Positions 50,602 through 60,085 of a stretch of 64,000 nt of DNA are shown piece by piece. The notes under the pieces are model-generated. The model was not told the origin of the DNA. It did no database searches and worked only from the letters and a program-made list of their open reading frames with translations. Made by a program: the position numbers and the translations under genes. This stretch comes from Zhenhengia yiwuensis. GTDB taxonomy: Bacteria > Bacillota > Clostridia > Lachnospirales > Cellulosilyticaceae. The DNA is taken from the NCBI RefSeq assembly GCF_014384995.1, contig NZ_JACRSY010000003.1:1-64000 (forward strand), written 5' to 3'. Numbering within the stretch: position 1 is the first letter of the stretch; each line of letters opens with the position of its first letter.

Positions 50602-51183
50602 ATGAGCTTAGTTCCAGTTGTTGTTGAACAAACCAGTAGAGGAGAACGTTCATACGATATTTATTCACGTTTGTTAAAGGATAGAATTATCATCTTAGCG
50701 GATGAGGTTAATAAAGTAACAGCCAATCTCGTAGTTGCACAGCTTCTATTTTTAGAGGCGGAGGACCCAGATAAGGATATTATGCTTTATATTAATAGCC
50801 CGGGTGGGGTTATTACAGATGGTATGGCTATCTATGATACAATGCAATATATTAAGTGTGATGTATCAACTATTTGTATGGGTATGGCTGCTAGCATGGG
50901 ATCTTTCTTACTTGCGGGGGGAGCTAAGGGTAAACGCTTTGCTCTTCCACATGCAGAGATTATGATCCATCAACCATTAGGTGGTGCACAAGGTCAGGCA
51001 ACTGACATTGCCATTCAAGCAGAACATATCATCAAAATTAAAAATAGAATGAACGAAATGCTTGCCCAAAACACAGGGCAACCTCTTGAAAAAATCAAGA
51101 ATGATGTAGAAAGAGATTATTTTATGACTGCCGAAGAAGCGAAAGCTTATGGCATCATTGATGAAGTAATCACTAGAAAATAA
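50602..51183 (+). CDS. clpP: ATP-dependent Clp protease proteolytic subunit
   Basis: A 193-aa serine protease that forms the tetradecameric chamber. The triad is Ser98 (MAASMGS), His123 (MIHQP) and Asp172. A short N-terminal propeptide is expected. It lies 45 bases after tig and 17 before clpX. No CtsR or CIRCE operator is visible upstream of tig or clpP, so heat regulation is not evident from the sequence. Confidence 0.97.
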   Translation: MSLVPVVVEQTSRGERSYDIYSRLLKDRIIILADEVNKVTANLVVAQLLFLEAEDPDKDIMLYINSPGGVITDGMAIYDTMQYIKCDVSTICMGMAASMGSFLLAGGAKGKRFALPHAEIMIHQPLGGAQGQATDIAIQAEHIIKIKNRMNEMLAQNTGQPLEKIKNDVERDYFMTAEEAKAYGIIDEVITRK

Positions 51184-51200
51184 TAGAATAGAGGTGGAGC

Positions 51201-52484
51201 ATGCCAAGTAAATTTGATGATACAAAAGGGCTTAGATGTTCCTTTTGTGGGAAAAATCAAGATCAAGTAAGAAGACTTATTGCAGGCCCACAAGTCTATA
51301 TTTGTGATGAATGTATTGAACTTTGTTCTGAAATTATAGAAGAAGAGTTTGAAGGCGAAGAAGAGAGTGGTAACAGCTTTGATATGCCGACACCTAAAGA
51401 AATTAAAGATCATCTTGACCAATATGTTATTGGCCAAGATGATGCTAAAAAAGCTTTAGCGGTAGCTGTATACAATCACTATAAACGCATCAATGCACCA
51501 TCTCACAAGGATGACGATGTGGAAATACAAAAAAGTAATATTTTACTTTTAGGGCCAACAGGTTCAGGTAAAACATTCCTTGCACAGACACTTGCAAAAA
51601 TGCTGAATGTACCTTTTGCTATTGCAGATGCGACTGCACTTACTGAAGCAGGTTATGTAGGGGAAGATGTTGAAAATATTTTATTAAAGCTTATTCAAGC
51701 TGCAAACTACGATGTAGAGAAAGCTCAAGTAGGTATTATCTATATCGATGAAATTGATAAAATAGCTAGAAAATCTGAAAATCCATCCATTACACGTGAT
51801 GTAAGTGGTGAAGGTGTACAACAGGCTCTTCTTAAAATATTAGAGGGAACTGTTGCTTCTGTTCCACCACAAGGTGGTAGAAAACATCCACATCAAGAAT
51901 TTATCCAAATTGATACAACTAATATTTTATTTATTTGCGGTGGAGCATTCGACGGCATAGATAAAATTATTGAAAATCGTGTTGGACATAAAACAATGGG
52001 ATTTGGGGCAAGTATTGTGAGCAAAAAAGAAAAGACTGTTGGACAGCTTCTTAAATCTTTAGAGCCACAGGACCTTCTTAAATTTGGTCTTATTCCAGAG
52101 TTTATCGGTCGTATTCCATCTATTGTATGCTTAGATAGCTTAGATAAGGAAGCACTTAAGCTTATTTTAAGTAAACCTAAGAATGCATTAGTAAAACAAT
52201 ACCAAAAACTCTTTAGCTATGACCACATTGCTCTTGAATTCCAAGAAGAAGCATTAGAAGCAGTTGCAAATCTTGCAATTGAACGTCAAACGGGTGCACG
52301 TGGATTACGTGCAATCTTAGAAGATGTTATGCGTAATGTAATGTATGAAGTGCCATCAATGACTTCAGAAGTAAGTAAGGTTATCATTAATAAAGAAACA
52401 ATCACTGATAAAAAAGATCCAGAGATTGTTTATAAAGATGAAACAAAAAAGAAAAAAAATAAAGCAGATGGTGAATCTGCTTAA
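51201..52484 (+). CDS. clpX: ATP-dependent Clp protease ATP-binding subunit ClpX
   Basis: A 427-aa AAA+ unfoldase. The N-terminal zinc-binding domain has CSFCGK ... CDECIELC (about residues 12-40). Walker A GPTGSGKT is near 120, Walker B IIYIDEIDK near 181, and the loop IGR used to dock on ClpP near 270-300 (EFIGRIPS). The C-terminus is Lys-rich. It ends at a terminator, yet the next gene also belongs to the proteolysis cluster. Confidence 0.97.
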   Translation: MPSKFDDTKGLRCSFCGKNQDQVRRLIAGPQVYICDECIELCSEIIEEEFEGEEESGNSFDMPTPKEIKDHLDQYVIGQDDAKKALAVAVYNHYKRINAPSHKDDDVEIQKSNILLLGPTGSGKTFLAQTLAKMLNVPFAIADATALTEAGYVGEDVENILLKLIQAANYDVEKAQVGIIYIDEIDKIARKSENPSITRDVSGEGVQQALLKILEGTVASVPPQGGRKHPHQEFIQIDTTNILFICGGAFDGIDKIIENRVGHKTMGFGASIVSKKEKTVGQLLKSLEPQDLLKFGLIPEFIGRIPSIVCLDSLDKEALKLILSKPKNALVKQYQKLFSYDHIALEFQEEALEAVANLAIERQTGARGLRAILEDVMRNVMYEVPSMTSEVSKVIINKETITDKKDPEIVYKDETKKKKNKADGESA

Positions 52485-52488
52485 GCAT

Positions 52489-52528
52489 AAAAGTATGCAG
52501 GGCGTTTAATGTCTTGCATACTTTTTTT
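52489..52528 (+). terminator. Terminator after clpX
   Basis: AAAGTATGCA pairs with TGCATACTTT, followed by more T. It separates tig-clpPX from lonB-lon-engB. Confidence 0.75.
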
Positions 52529-52576
52529 GTCTGCTGGCAATAATCTAAAAAATGTTTATTGTAAGGAGGCAACAAA

Positions 52577-54220
52577 GTGATAGAGGGATTACTAATAGGG
52601 GTACAGATATTCTTTTCGTGTGTAATAGGATTGTATTTTTTAATACAACTTCGAAATACAAGGCAGTCTAAAACTAACCTTTTTAACGATTCTCAAGAGA
52701 AGTATGAGAAAATGCAAAGAATGAGATATATTAAGCTTACTCAGCCGCTTACAGAGAAAATGAGGCCTAAGAGTGAAGAAGATATTATTGGGCAAGAGGA
52801 TGGACTTTTAGCACTTAAGACGGCACTATGTAGCCCTAATCCACAGCATATTCTGATTTATGGTAGCCCTGGAGTAGGGAAGACTGCTGCTGCACGTATA
52901 GCGCTGGAGATGGCTAAAAAGTGTGAGCTTTCTCCTTTTACCTCCACAAGTAAGTTTGTTGAGATTGATGCCACGACGCTAAGATTTGATGAACGCAGTG
53001 TAGCAGACCCACTTATGGGTTCTGTACATGACCCGATTTATCAGGGAGCGGGTGCATATGGTCAGGCTGGTGTACCGCAGCCTAAGCCAGGAGCAGTAAC
53101 TAAAGCACATGGAGGCGTATTGTTTATTGATGAAATTGGAGAGCTTCATCAGGTGCAGATGAATAAACTTCTTAAGGTTTTAGAAGATCGTAAAGTTTAT
53201 TTAGAAAGTGCATATTATAGCTCAAGTGATGAGCATACACCACCTTATATACATGATGTTTTTAGAAATGGACTGCCTGCAGATTTTAGGCTTATAGGAG
53301 CCACTACACGCTCACGTGAAGAGATACCACCTGCGCTTAGATCAAGGTGTGTAGAAATCTTCTTTAAAGATTTAGATGAAGAAGCTATTATGAAGATTGT
53401 AGAGCGTGTTATAGACAGGGAGAAGCTGTCTATCGAATCCGATGCGAAGGAGATGATTCCGGATTATGCAGCTAATGGGCGTGAAGCTGTAAGTATTTTA
53501 CAAACTGCTTATAATAAGATGCTTTATGATAAACAAAGTAATATTAAGAAAGCAGACATTGAATGGATTGTAAAGTCTGGTAGATACAGCAAAGCACTTC
53601 ACAAAAAACTAAATACAGGCTATTATATAGGTAAGGTCAATGGACTAGGTGTTATGAGTACATCAGCAGGTATGGTGTTAGAAGTTCAAGCGGTAGCCAA
53701 GAAAGTAGCCTCAGGTAAGGGGCATATTAATATTACAGGGGTTATTGAAGAAGAAGAACTTACTATGCAGCATAGTAAAGCAAAACGTAAGAGTATGGCT
53801 TATAGCTCACTAGAAAATGTACTAACCTTAATGAAAACACAATATCAAATAGACTATGAAGATTATTATATACATGTCAATTTCCCATCAGGTATTCCTG
53901 TTGATGGCCCATCAGCAGGTATTGCTATGTTTAGTGCGCTATATTCTGCACTATTTAATGAACCTGTTCCAGGTAATATTGCTATGACAGGAGAGGTTAC
54001 TATACATGGGGAAGTCTATCCTGTAGGGGGAGTCAGTGAGAAAATTCTTGCTGCTAAGAAGGCGGGAGCTAAGGCGGTTATTATTCCAAAAGAGAATATG
54101 CAAGGTACTTTTGCAGAGTTAGGGATAGAGATTATCCCAGCCCAAACTGTTAAAGAAGTGGTAAGTTATCTTTGGGATATACCTATTACGCAGAAAGCTG
54201 AAAATATATTGCATGCATAA
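52577..54220 (+). CDS. lonB: ATP-dependent protease LonB-type
   Basis: A 547-aa AAA+ serine protease with an N-terminal membrane segment (residues 4-24) and no Lon N-domain, the arrangement of Firmicute LonB, which in B. subtilis works in the forespore. Walker A GSPGVGKT is near 95, Walker B LFIDEIGE near 182, and the protease domain has the catalytic Ser in DGPSAG (about 448) and Lys in VSEKILAA (about 491). The start is GTG 52577 behind AAGGAGG. lon follows after 75 bases. In sporulating clostridia such lonB genes are often adjacent to lonA, as here. Confidence 0.93.
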   Translation: MIEGLLIGVQIFFSCVIGLYFLIQLRNTRQSKTNLFNDSQEKYEKMQRMRYIKLTQPLTEKMRPKSEEDIIGQEDGLLALKTALCSPNPQHILIYGSPGVGKTAAARIALEMAKKCELSPFTSTSKFVEIDATTLRFDERSVADPLMGSVHDPIYQGAGAYGQAGVPQPKPGAVTKAHGGVLFIDEIGELHQVQMNKLLKVLEDRKVYLESAYYSSSDEHTPPYIHDVFRNGLPADFRLIGATTRSREEIPPALRSRCVEIFFKDLDEEAIMKIVERVIDREKLSIESDAKEMIPDYAANGREAVSILQTAYNKMLYDKQSNIKKADIEWIVKSGRYSKALHKKLNTGYYIGKVNGLGVMSTSAGMVLEVQAVAKKVASGKGHINITGVIEEEELTMQHSKAKRKSMAYSSLENVLTLMKTQYQIDYEDYYIHVNFPSGIPVDGPSAGIAMFSALYSALFNEPVPGNIAMTGEVTIHGEVYPVGGVSEKILAAKKAGAKAVIIPKENMQGTFAELGIEIIPAQTVKEVVSYLWDIPITQKAENILHA

Positions 54221-54295
54221 TTCAAATAGGAGTGGCTTTACTTAAGGAGTCTATAAGTAGAGCGCTCCTTATTTATAGAGAGAAAGGACAAAAGT

Positions 54296-56611
54296 ATGAC
54301 ACAAGAGAGAAAACATATACCTTTAATTCCTTTAAGGGGACTTACAGTCTTTCCAAATATGATTATTCATTTTGATGTGGGAAGAGATAAATCATTAAAA
54401 GCTATTGAAGCGGCCATGGTAAAAGATGAGTATGTTTTACTGGTGACTCAGAAAAATACAATGCAGGAAAATCCAAACCATGAAGAAATTTATGATATTG
54501 GTACTATTGTAAAGATTAAACAGATTGTTAAACAAAAACCACCTATAATTAAAGTATTGGTGGAGGGGATTAAAAGAGCGAGAGTACTTGAAGTAGCAAA
54601 TGGGCAGTACCTTGAAGCTTACATAGAGGAAATTGAAGAAAAAGAAGCAGAAGATACACCTGAAACAGAGGCGCTGATGCGTAGCGTAGGAGAGCTTTTT
54701 GAACGTTATGCAGGTCTTAATACGAAACTCTCTATGGAAATGGTGTATAGTATTTTAGGAGCAAGTTCACCACTTGAAATTATGGATCTTATTGTAGCAA
54801 ACATCCCTTTAGAAGTTACACGTAAACAAGAAATTTTAGAGTGTTTAGAGCCTGCTCAGCGTATGTATAAAGTGCTTGAAGTATTAGAGTCTGAAGTAGA
54901 GATTTTAGAACTACAAAAAGAGATTCAAGGCAAAGTAAAAGATAATATTGACCAACTTCAAAAAGAATACTACTTAAGAGAACAGCTTAAAGTTATTCAA
55001 GAAGAACTGGGGGAAAAGGATGGTGTAAAAGCTGATGTTGAGCAGTATCGTGCTAAAATGGAAGAGCTTGAACTAAGCGAAGAAGTAAAAGATAAACTTG
55101 AAAAAGAAATTGGTCGTCTTTTAAAAGTGCCAAGTAGTTCTCCTGAAAGTGGTATGATTAGAAGTTATATTGAAAGTCTTTTAGCATTACCATGGAGCCA
55201 TGTTACAGAAGAAAATATAGAGCTTGATCATGCAGAAACTGTACTTGAAAGAGATCACTATGGATTAGAAGAAGTTAAAGAGCGTATTTTAGATTTCTTA
55301 TCTGTAAGAAAGTTTACTGAAGCTATAGGTGCACCTATTTTGTGCTTAGTAGGCCCCCCAGGTGTAGGTAAAACTTCTATTGCACGTTCTATAGCAGAAG
55401 CTACAGGTAGAAACTATGTCCGTATATCATTAGGTGGTGTACGAGATGAAGCAGAAATAAGAGGGCACCGTAGAACTTATGTAGGAGCTATGCCAGGGCG
55501 TTTTGCAAATGCTCTTAGTGAGGCAGGCTCTAGCAATCCCCTTATGCTCTTAGATGAAGTGGATAAGATGATGAGTGACTTTAGAGGTGACCCTGCTGCA
55601 GCTTTATTAGAAGTATTAGATAGTGCTCAAAATCATAGCTTTAGAGACCACTATCTTGAAGTGCCTTTAGATTTAAGTAAGGTACTCTTTGTAGCAACAG
55701 CAAATACTTTATCCACTATTCCAAGGCCACTTCTTGACCGTATGGAAATTATTGAAGTGAATAGTTACACACCAATTGAGAAGATAGAGATTGCTGATCG
55801 TTATCTTGTACCAAAAGAAATGAAAAAGCATGGTTTAAATAAGAAAAGTTTTAAAATGTCAAAAGATGCTATTAATTATGTCATTGAGCATTATACAAGA
55901 GAAGCTGGTGTTAGAAACTTAGAAAGACAAATTGGCACACTGTGTCGTAAAGCAACACGCGAGATGCTTCGTGAAAACAAAAAGTCTGTGACTATTAACA
56001 CTAAAAAAGTGCAAAACTATTTAGGAGCAGAAAGAGTAACTTATAAAGAAAAAAATGCGAAGCCTCAAGTGGGAGTTGTACGTGGACTTGCATGGACGGC
56101 TGTAGGTGGAGATACACTTTCTATTGAAGTGAATGTAATGGATGGAAAAGGTATTTTTGAACTTACAGGCAATATGGGTAACGTAATGAAAGAGTCTGCT
56201 AAAGCGGCTATGAGTTATATCAGATCAAAAGCACCTGCTCTTGGGCTTTCTAAAGATTTTTATAAACAGATAGATATTCACATTCATATTCCAGAAGGTG
56301 CAGTACCTAAAGATGGACCATCAGCAGGTATTACAATGGCTACAGCTATTATTTCAGCGCTTACAAATAAAAAAGTACGTAATGATATTGCTATGACAGG
56401 TGAGATTACAATTAGAGGAAGGGTACTTGCTATTGGCGGACTAAAAGAGAAGATTCTAGCGGCTAAACGTGCAGGTATTTTTGAAGTAATTGTCCCAAAA
56501 GAAAATGAGAAAAATATACAGGAAATTAGCAGCGATGTTTTAGACGATGTTACAGTAATCTATGCTGAGACAATGGATGATGTACTGAAACACGTTTTTG
56601 CAGAGCGCTAG
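54296..56611 (+). CDS. lon: ATP-dependent protease La
   Basis: A 771-aa LonA protease. The N-terminal substrate-binding LAN domain (IPLIPLRGLTVFPNM) covers about 1-200 with a coiled-coil linker to 300; Walker A GPPGVGKT is near 354, Walker B LMLLDEVDK near 417; the C-terminal protease domain has Ser in KDGPSAG (near 676) and Lys in LKEKILAAK (near 719). It degrades misfolded and regulatory proteins. It lies 9 bases before engB. Confidence 0.97.
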   Translation: MTQERKHIPLIPLRGLTVFPNMIIHFDVGRDKSLKAIEAAMVKDEYVLLVTQKNTMQENPNHEEIYDIGTIVKIKQIVKQKPPIIKVLVEGIKRARVLEVANGQYLEAYIEEIEEKEAEDTPETEALMRSVGELFERYAGLNTKLSMEMVYSILGASSPLEIMDLIVANIPLEVTRKQEILECLEPAQRMYKVLEVLESEVEILELQKEIQGKVKDNIDQLQKEYYLREQLKVIQEELGEKDGVKADVEQYRAKMEELELSEEVKDKLEKEIGRLLKVPSSSPESGMIRSYIESLLALPWSHVTEENIELDHAETVLERDHYGLEEVKERILDFLSVRKFTEAIGAPILCLVGPPGVGKTSIARSIAEATGRNYVRISLGGVRDEAEIRGHRRTYVGAMPGRFANALSEAGSSNPLMLLDEVDKMMSDFRGDPAAALLEVLDSAQNHSFRDHYLEVPLDLSKVLFVATANTLSTIPRPLLDRMEIIEVNSYTPIEKIEIADRYLVPKEMKKHGLNKKSFKMSKDAINYVIEHYTREAGVRNLERQIGTLCRKATREMLRENKKSVTINTKKVQNYLGAERVTYKEKNAKPQVGVVRGLAWTAVGGDTLSIEVNVMDGKGIFELTGNMGNVMKESAKAAMSYIRSKAPALGLSKDFYKQIDIHIHIPEGAVPKDGPSAGITMATAIISALTNKKVRNDIAMTGEITIRGRVLAIGGLKEKILAAKRAGIFEVIVPKENEKNIQEISSDVLDDVTVIYAETMDDVLKHVFAER

Positions 56612-56620
56612 GAGGAAAAA

Positions 56621-57229
56621 ATGAACGTAACAAAAGCAGAACTGATTATTACAGCCGGAAATAAAAATCAATTCCCAGAGATGACAATGCCAGAAGTGGC
56701 TTTTGCAGGGAAGTCAAATGTTGGTAAGTCTTCACTGATTAATTGTCTTGTAAATCGTAAGGCACTTGCAAGAACAAGTTCACAACCAGGCAAAACCCAA
56801 ACGATTAATTTTTATGGAGTTCAAGATAGACTTCGATTTGTTGACCTTCCAGGATATGGTTATGCCAAAGTTTCTAAAACTGAGCGTGAAAAATGGGGTA
56901 AGCTTATTGAAGGATATCTTACACATAGAGAAACCTTAAATGATGTCATTTTACTTATTGATATTCGCCATGAAGTAGGTAGCAATGATAAGATGATGTA
57001 TGATTGGGTAGCACATTATTACAATAGAGTTATTGTTGTAGCAACTAAAGCAGATAAGATCAATCGTAGTCAAATTCAAAAGCACGTAGCTATGATTAAA
57101 AAAGGTCTTAATCTAAGACCACAAGATATGATTATTCCATTCTCAGCTGTTACGAAACAAGGGAAAGAGGAGATTTGGAGTGTACTTGATAAAGTGGTAG
57201 AAGACTTTGAACAAGGAGAAGAAATTTAA
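56621..57229 (+). CDS. engB: Ribosome biogenesis GTP-binding protein EngB/YsxC
   Basis: A 202-aa TrmE-Era-like GTPase essential for 50S subunit assembly. G1 GKSNVGKSS (about 30-38), G2 with GKTQT, G3 DLPGYGYA, G4 TKAD (about 146) and G5 SA are in order. It is the last gene of the lonB-lon-engB unit. A weak terminator-like hairpin (ACAGG / CCTGT) lies at about 57264-57310. Confidence 0.96.
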   Translation: MNVTKAELIITAGNKNQFPEMTMPEVAFAGKSNVGKSSLINCLVNRKALARTSSQPGKTQTINFYGVQDRLRFVDLPGYGYAKVSKTEREKWGKLIEGYLTHRETLNDVILLIDIRHEVGSNDKMMYDWVAHYYNRVIVVATKADKINRSQIQKHVAMIKKGLNLRPQDMIIPFSAVTKQGKEEIWSVLDKVVEDFEQGEEI

Positions 57230-57413
57230 AATTAAGCTTTAGAGAAACTTATATGGAATAAGCAACAGGGGTGTTTGTGAAAAAGAATTTTTGCAAAGCT
57301 CCTGTTTTCTTATATTCTAGGAAAGTGTACATTTCTACAATATAAAGAGGTAAGAGTAGATGTTGAAGTAAGGATTCCTAAATGGTATAATATGGATATA
57401 AGGGGGAGGAGTT

Positions 57414-57602
57414 ATGAGAGAGTATTTTAAAACCTATTATTTAAAAAATGGACGGTTAGATCTATCTTTATTAGAAGATCACCAAGAAGAAGTAGTACAA
57501 GAAGTGAGGCAAGCTAGAATTCCTAAAATTTATATAGACGATAAGATTAGCAGTATATTAGAAGAGATGGGAAACTGTTTTCTAGAAGAGGAAAAAATTT
57601 GA
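57414..57602 (+). CDS. Small protein of unknown function
   Basis: A 62-aa acidic ORF with a strong ribosome site (GGGGGAGGAG) before the ATG and good codon use. MREYFKTYYLKNGRLDLSLLEDHQ is not a family I know. No membrane segment. It lies just before the tRNA-Gly/tRNA-Pro operon. It could be a real small gene or chance. Confidence 0.55.
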   Translation: MREYFKTYYLKNGRLDLSLLEDHQEEVVQEVRQARIPKIYIDDKISSILEEMGNCFLEEEKI

Positions 57603-57611
57603 TAAAAGGGC

Positions 57612-57640
57612 TTGACTTGAGTAAGAGGATATGATAATAT
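57612..57640 (+). promoter_or_regulatory. Promoter of the tRNA-Gly/tRNA-Pro operon
   Basis: TTGACT (57612-57617) and TAATAT (57635-57640) are 17 bases apart; an alternative TATAAT is 3 bases later. Confidence 0.75.
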
Positions 57641-57646
57641 AATTCT

Positions 57647-57662
57647 TGTCAGATGGATGACA
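57647..57662 (+). other. Leader hairpin of the tRNA-Gly/tRNA-Pro operon
   Basis: TGTCA pairs with TGACA around GATGGA at the predicted transcription start, as at the tRNA cluster leader (45703-45720). Confidence 0.5.
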
Positions 57663-57683
57663 CAAGTCAAATAAATGTGATAT

Positions 57684-57756
57684 GCGCGAGTGGCTCAGTT
57701 GGTAGAGCATCTCCTTGCCAAGGAGAGGGTCGCGGGTTCGAGTCCCGTCTCGCGCT
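57684..57756 (+). tRNA. tRNA-Gly (GCC)
   Basis: Acceptor GCGCGAG/CTCGCGC; anticodon loop TTGCCAA gives GCC. Confidence 0.95.
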
Positions 57757-57764
57757 CTTATTTT

Positions 57765-57839
57765 CGGGGTGTGGCTCAGTTTGGCTAGAGCGCCTGATTT
57801 GGGTTCAGGAGGCCGCAGGTTCGAGTCCTGTCACCCCGA
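57765..57839 (+). tRNA. tRNA-Pro (TGG)
   Basis: Acceptor CGGGGTG/CACCCCG; anticodon loop TTTGGGT gives TGG. Confidence 0.95.
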
Positions 57840-57845
57840 TGATAC

Positions 57846-57876
57846 AAAAGTCTAGATTGTAAAATCTAGACTTTTT
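57846..57876 (+). terminator. Terminator of the tRNA-Gly/tRNA-Pro operon
   Basis: AAAGTCTAGATT pairs with AATCTAGACTTT around a 4-base loop, then TTCTTTTTC. Confidence 0.8.
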
Positions 57877-57889
57877 CTTTTTCTAATGA

Positions 57890-57930
57890 AATAAAAGCTG
57901 CCAAAGAGTTTATTTTTGGCAGCTTTTATT
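57890..57930 (-). terminator. Terminator of the DUF4364 gene, overlapping its stop
   Basis: A 16-bp perfect stem (57890-57905 with 57915-57930). On the minus strand it ends in TTTTATTTCATTAG. The first arm contains the last bases of the coding sequence (stop at 57926-57928). Confidence 0.75.
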
Positions 57931-58450
57931 TTGAAATAATTTGTAAGAGTTCACTATAGATTTTATCTGAGTTATTTTTCCAGTTTTCACATAGTTCAAT
58001 AGCCTGTTTCTTAGAAGCTACATTTATAGATAAATCAATGAGTACAGAATCATGTTCTGTGACTTTACAGTGAACAATATATTCGTGTTCTTTAGATGGA
58101 ATATACTCTGCAAATACATCACGCTGAGTGCGTAATTGACGCCAATTACTTGCAATAAATGTATCAAGTTCCACACGAATAGAACTTGGAATACGTGTTG
58201 CAAAGAATTCTAACGTTTGGAGTCCTTTGTCTGAAATGTCGAAGCAAGAAGCGTTGTTTTCAGTAGACTTGATAATAAGTCCAGAAGCTACGAGCTCATT
58301 AAGAGACTGTTGCATGGAAAAATAATCTGTATAGCCTCTTTCTAAAACAATTTGCGTGATTTGGGAAAGTGTAAGAGGCATTTTCACTTCAGATAGAAGA
58401 TAAAGGACAGTTAATTTATTAATAGTAAAATCATCATTTGTATTAAGCAT
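57926..58450 (-). CDS. DUF4364 family protein
   Basis: A 174-aa protein with an N-terminal winged-helix domain (about 1-75: FTINKLTVLYLLSEVKMPLTLSQI, YFSMQQSLNELVASGLI) and a C-terminal beta-rich part. It matches DUF4364, a PadR-like family widespread in clostridia and without a known role. The start at 58450 follows GAGGTGG; a longer ORF to 58525 overlaps the upstream radical SAM gene and lacks a site. It lies 65 bases after that gene on the same strand and may share its transcript. Confidence 0.82.
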   Translation of the reverse strand: MLNTNDDFTINKLTVLYLLSEVKMPLTLSQITQIVLERGYTDYFSMQQSLNELVASGLIIKSTENNASCFDISDKGLQTLEFFATRIPSSIRVELDTFIASNWRQLRTQRDVFAEYIPSKEHEYIVHCKVTEHDSVLIDLSINVASKKQAIELCENWKNNSDKIYSELLQIISK

Positions 58451-58515
58451 AGGCCACCTCCTCACGCTTTTTAATATATATTGTATATTAAAGTGAAAAA
58501 AAATACAATATGTGT

Positions 58516-59430
58516 TTATAGACATCCTTGGTAGATATTATTTTCTTTAAGGTATTTATGAATATGATTAAGGACTAATGTCTTACGTGTTGTCCATAAA
58601 GGTGCAATAAGATGTTTTTTATCTCCATCTCCTGTAAGGCGATGAATGACAAAATCAGAAGGTAATATTTTTAGGATTTCACCAATAAGTACTACATATT
58701 CATCCTCAGTAAGTAGATCAAAAGGTTCTTTTAGATAGAGCTTACCAAGAGGTGCGTTGTCTACAATGTGAAGCATATGCAGTTTGACACCTTGGAGGGG
58801 CAGTTTAGCCATATATCTAGCTGTTTCAAGCTGATCTTCTATAGTTTCGCCAGGAAGGCCTATAATCATATGAGCCACTACTTCAATACCTTTGGCATGG
58901 AGTTTATGAACGGCCTCATCAAAGCAGGCTAAATCATGACCACGATTAATAAAAGCACTTGTATGTGCGTGAATAGTCTGAAGTCCGAGTTCTATCCATA
59001 AATGTGTACGTGTATTAAGTTCTGCAAGATAGTCTATAATTTCATCAGATAAGCAGTCTGGACGAGTTGCAATGGCAATTCCAACAACATTAGGAAAGTT
59101 TAAGGCTTCTTCATATTTGGCTTTAAGAACCGATAAAGGTGCATATGTATTGGAATAAGACTGAAAGTAAGCCATATACTTATTCACATTAGGCCATTTA
59201 TTAGAAAGGAGCGTAATACTATCTTTCATTTGCTCAGTAATAGAAGGGGCCATATGACTTGTGAAATCGCCACTTCCACGACTACTACAAAAAATGCAAC
59301 CTCCTTTTGCAACTTTGCCATCTCTATTAGGGCATGTAAAGCCACCGTCTAAAGAAAGTTTTATGACTTTACCACCATGACGTTCTTGTAAAAATTCATT
59401 TAAGCTATAAAATCTTCTTAGCTTGGACAT
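58516..59430 (-). CDS. TIGR01212 family radical SAM protein (YhcC/YtqA)
   Basis: A 304-aa radical SAM enzyme. The cluster-binding cysteines are in TCPNRDGK and GGCIFCSSRG (about residues 28-46). They have a longer spacing than the usual CxxxCxxC, which is normal in this family. YFQSYSNTYAP, GIAIATRPDCL and ELGLQT are further YhcC/TIGR01212 marks. Recent family assignments link such proteins to tRNA or cofactor modification, but the substrate is not known to me. AAAGGAT precedes the ATG. Confidence 0.9.
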   Translation of the reverse strand: MSKLRRFYSLNEFLQERHGGKVIKLSLDGGFTCPNRDGKVAKGGCIFCSSRGSGDFTSHMAPSITEQMKDSITLLSNKWPNVNKYMAYFQSYSNTYAPLSVLKAKYEEALNFPNVVGIAIATRPDCLSDEIIDYLAELNTRTHLWIELGLQTIHAHTSAFINRGHDLACFDEAVHKLHAKGIEVVAHMIIGLPGETIEDQLETARYMAKLPLQGVKLHMLHIVDNAPLGKLYLKEPFDLLTEDEYVVLIGEILKILPSDFVIHRLTGDGDKKHLIAPLWTTRKTLVLNHIHKYLKENNIYQGCL

Positions 59431-59454
59431 TAGAAAATCCTTTCTTGGGTTATA

Positions 59455-59487
59455 ATAAAAAACAAGGCTATGCCTTGTTTTTTATTA
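59455..59487. terminator. Terminator between the unknown gene and the radical SAM gene
   Basis: AAAAAACAAGGC pairs with GCCTTGTTTTTT around a 3-base loop. It closes the gene ending at 59498. Confidence 0.75.
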
Positions 59488-59497
59488 TAACCATTAT

Positions 59498-59932
59498 TTA
59501 ATATGTGGCAAGGGTCATTTCTTCTTTATGTGATCTAATTTCTTCACAAGTAGCTAGAATAGAATTCCATTGTGAGTCTGTAGTTGTAGTGCGTGCTAGG
59601 TTGATAAAATCTTGGCGTAGCTTTGTAGTAAAGTCTTTTTTTATTTCTACAATCTCTTCGTCGTTTTTAGCATGAGACATGGCTGTTAAAAAAGCTGCTG
59701 CACGTTCTGAGGATACAAAGGGCAAGTAAGGTTGTAGATAGTCTAATTCATTTTGAAGAGCACTATATTGCTCCTTAAACGGATTGTGCTCTACATTTTC
59801 CATATAGTCATATAAAGATTCTAGGTTAAAGAAGCGTATATTCTTTAAAGCGCTATAGTCAAAATTGGCTAAAATGGAGCGAAAGTTTTCAAGGTGTTCG
59901 GTCAATTCTTGTTTAGTCAATAGCTTGGCCAT
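59498..59932 (-). CDS. Protein of unknown function
   Basis: A 144-aa soluble helical protein with no recognised family. KLLTKQELTEHLENFRSIL at the start and DEEIVEIKKDFTTKLRQDF in the C-terminal half suggest two long helices. GGGGGA lies 8 bases before the ATG. It is divergent from the two-component system at 60086, with which it shares a 150-base promoter region. Confidence 0.65.
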   Translation of the reverse strand: MAKLLTKQELTEHLENFRSILANFDYSALKNIRFFNLESLYDYMENVEHNPFKEQYSALQNELDYLQPYLPFVSSERAAAFLTAMSHAKNDEEIVEIKKDFTTKLRQDFINLARTTTTDSQWNSILATCEEIRSHKEEMTLATY

Positions 59933-60085
59933 AAATAATCCCCCTTAATATAGAAAAAAATATAAAAATAACTTGTGCTGTACACCTTATTATATCCAAA
60001 GTTACGAAAAAGGTTCTGGTAAATTTACTTATACTCATTTTGCGATTATAATAAAATGGAAACAAAAATGAACGGAGGGATGAAA

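Noticed and set aside
57653..57862. Open frame on the plus strand across tRNA-Gly and tRNA-Pro
   Set aside because: It is translation through two clear tRNA genes.
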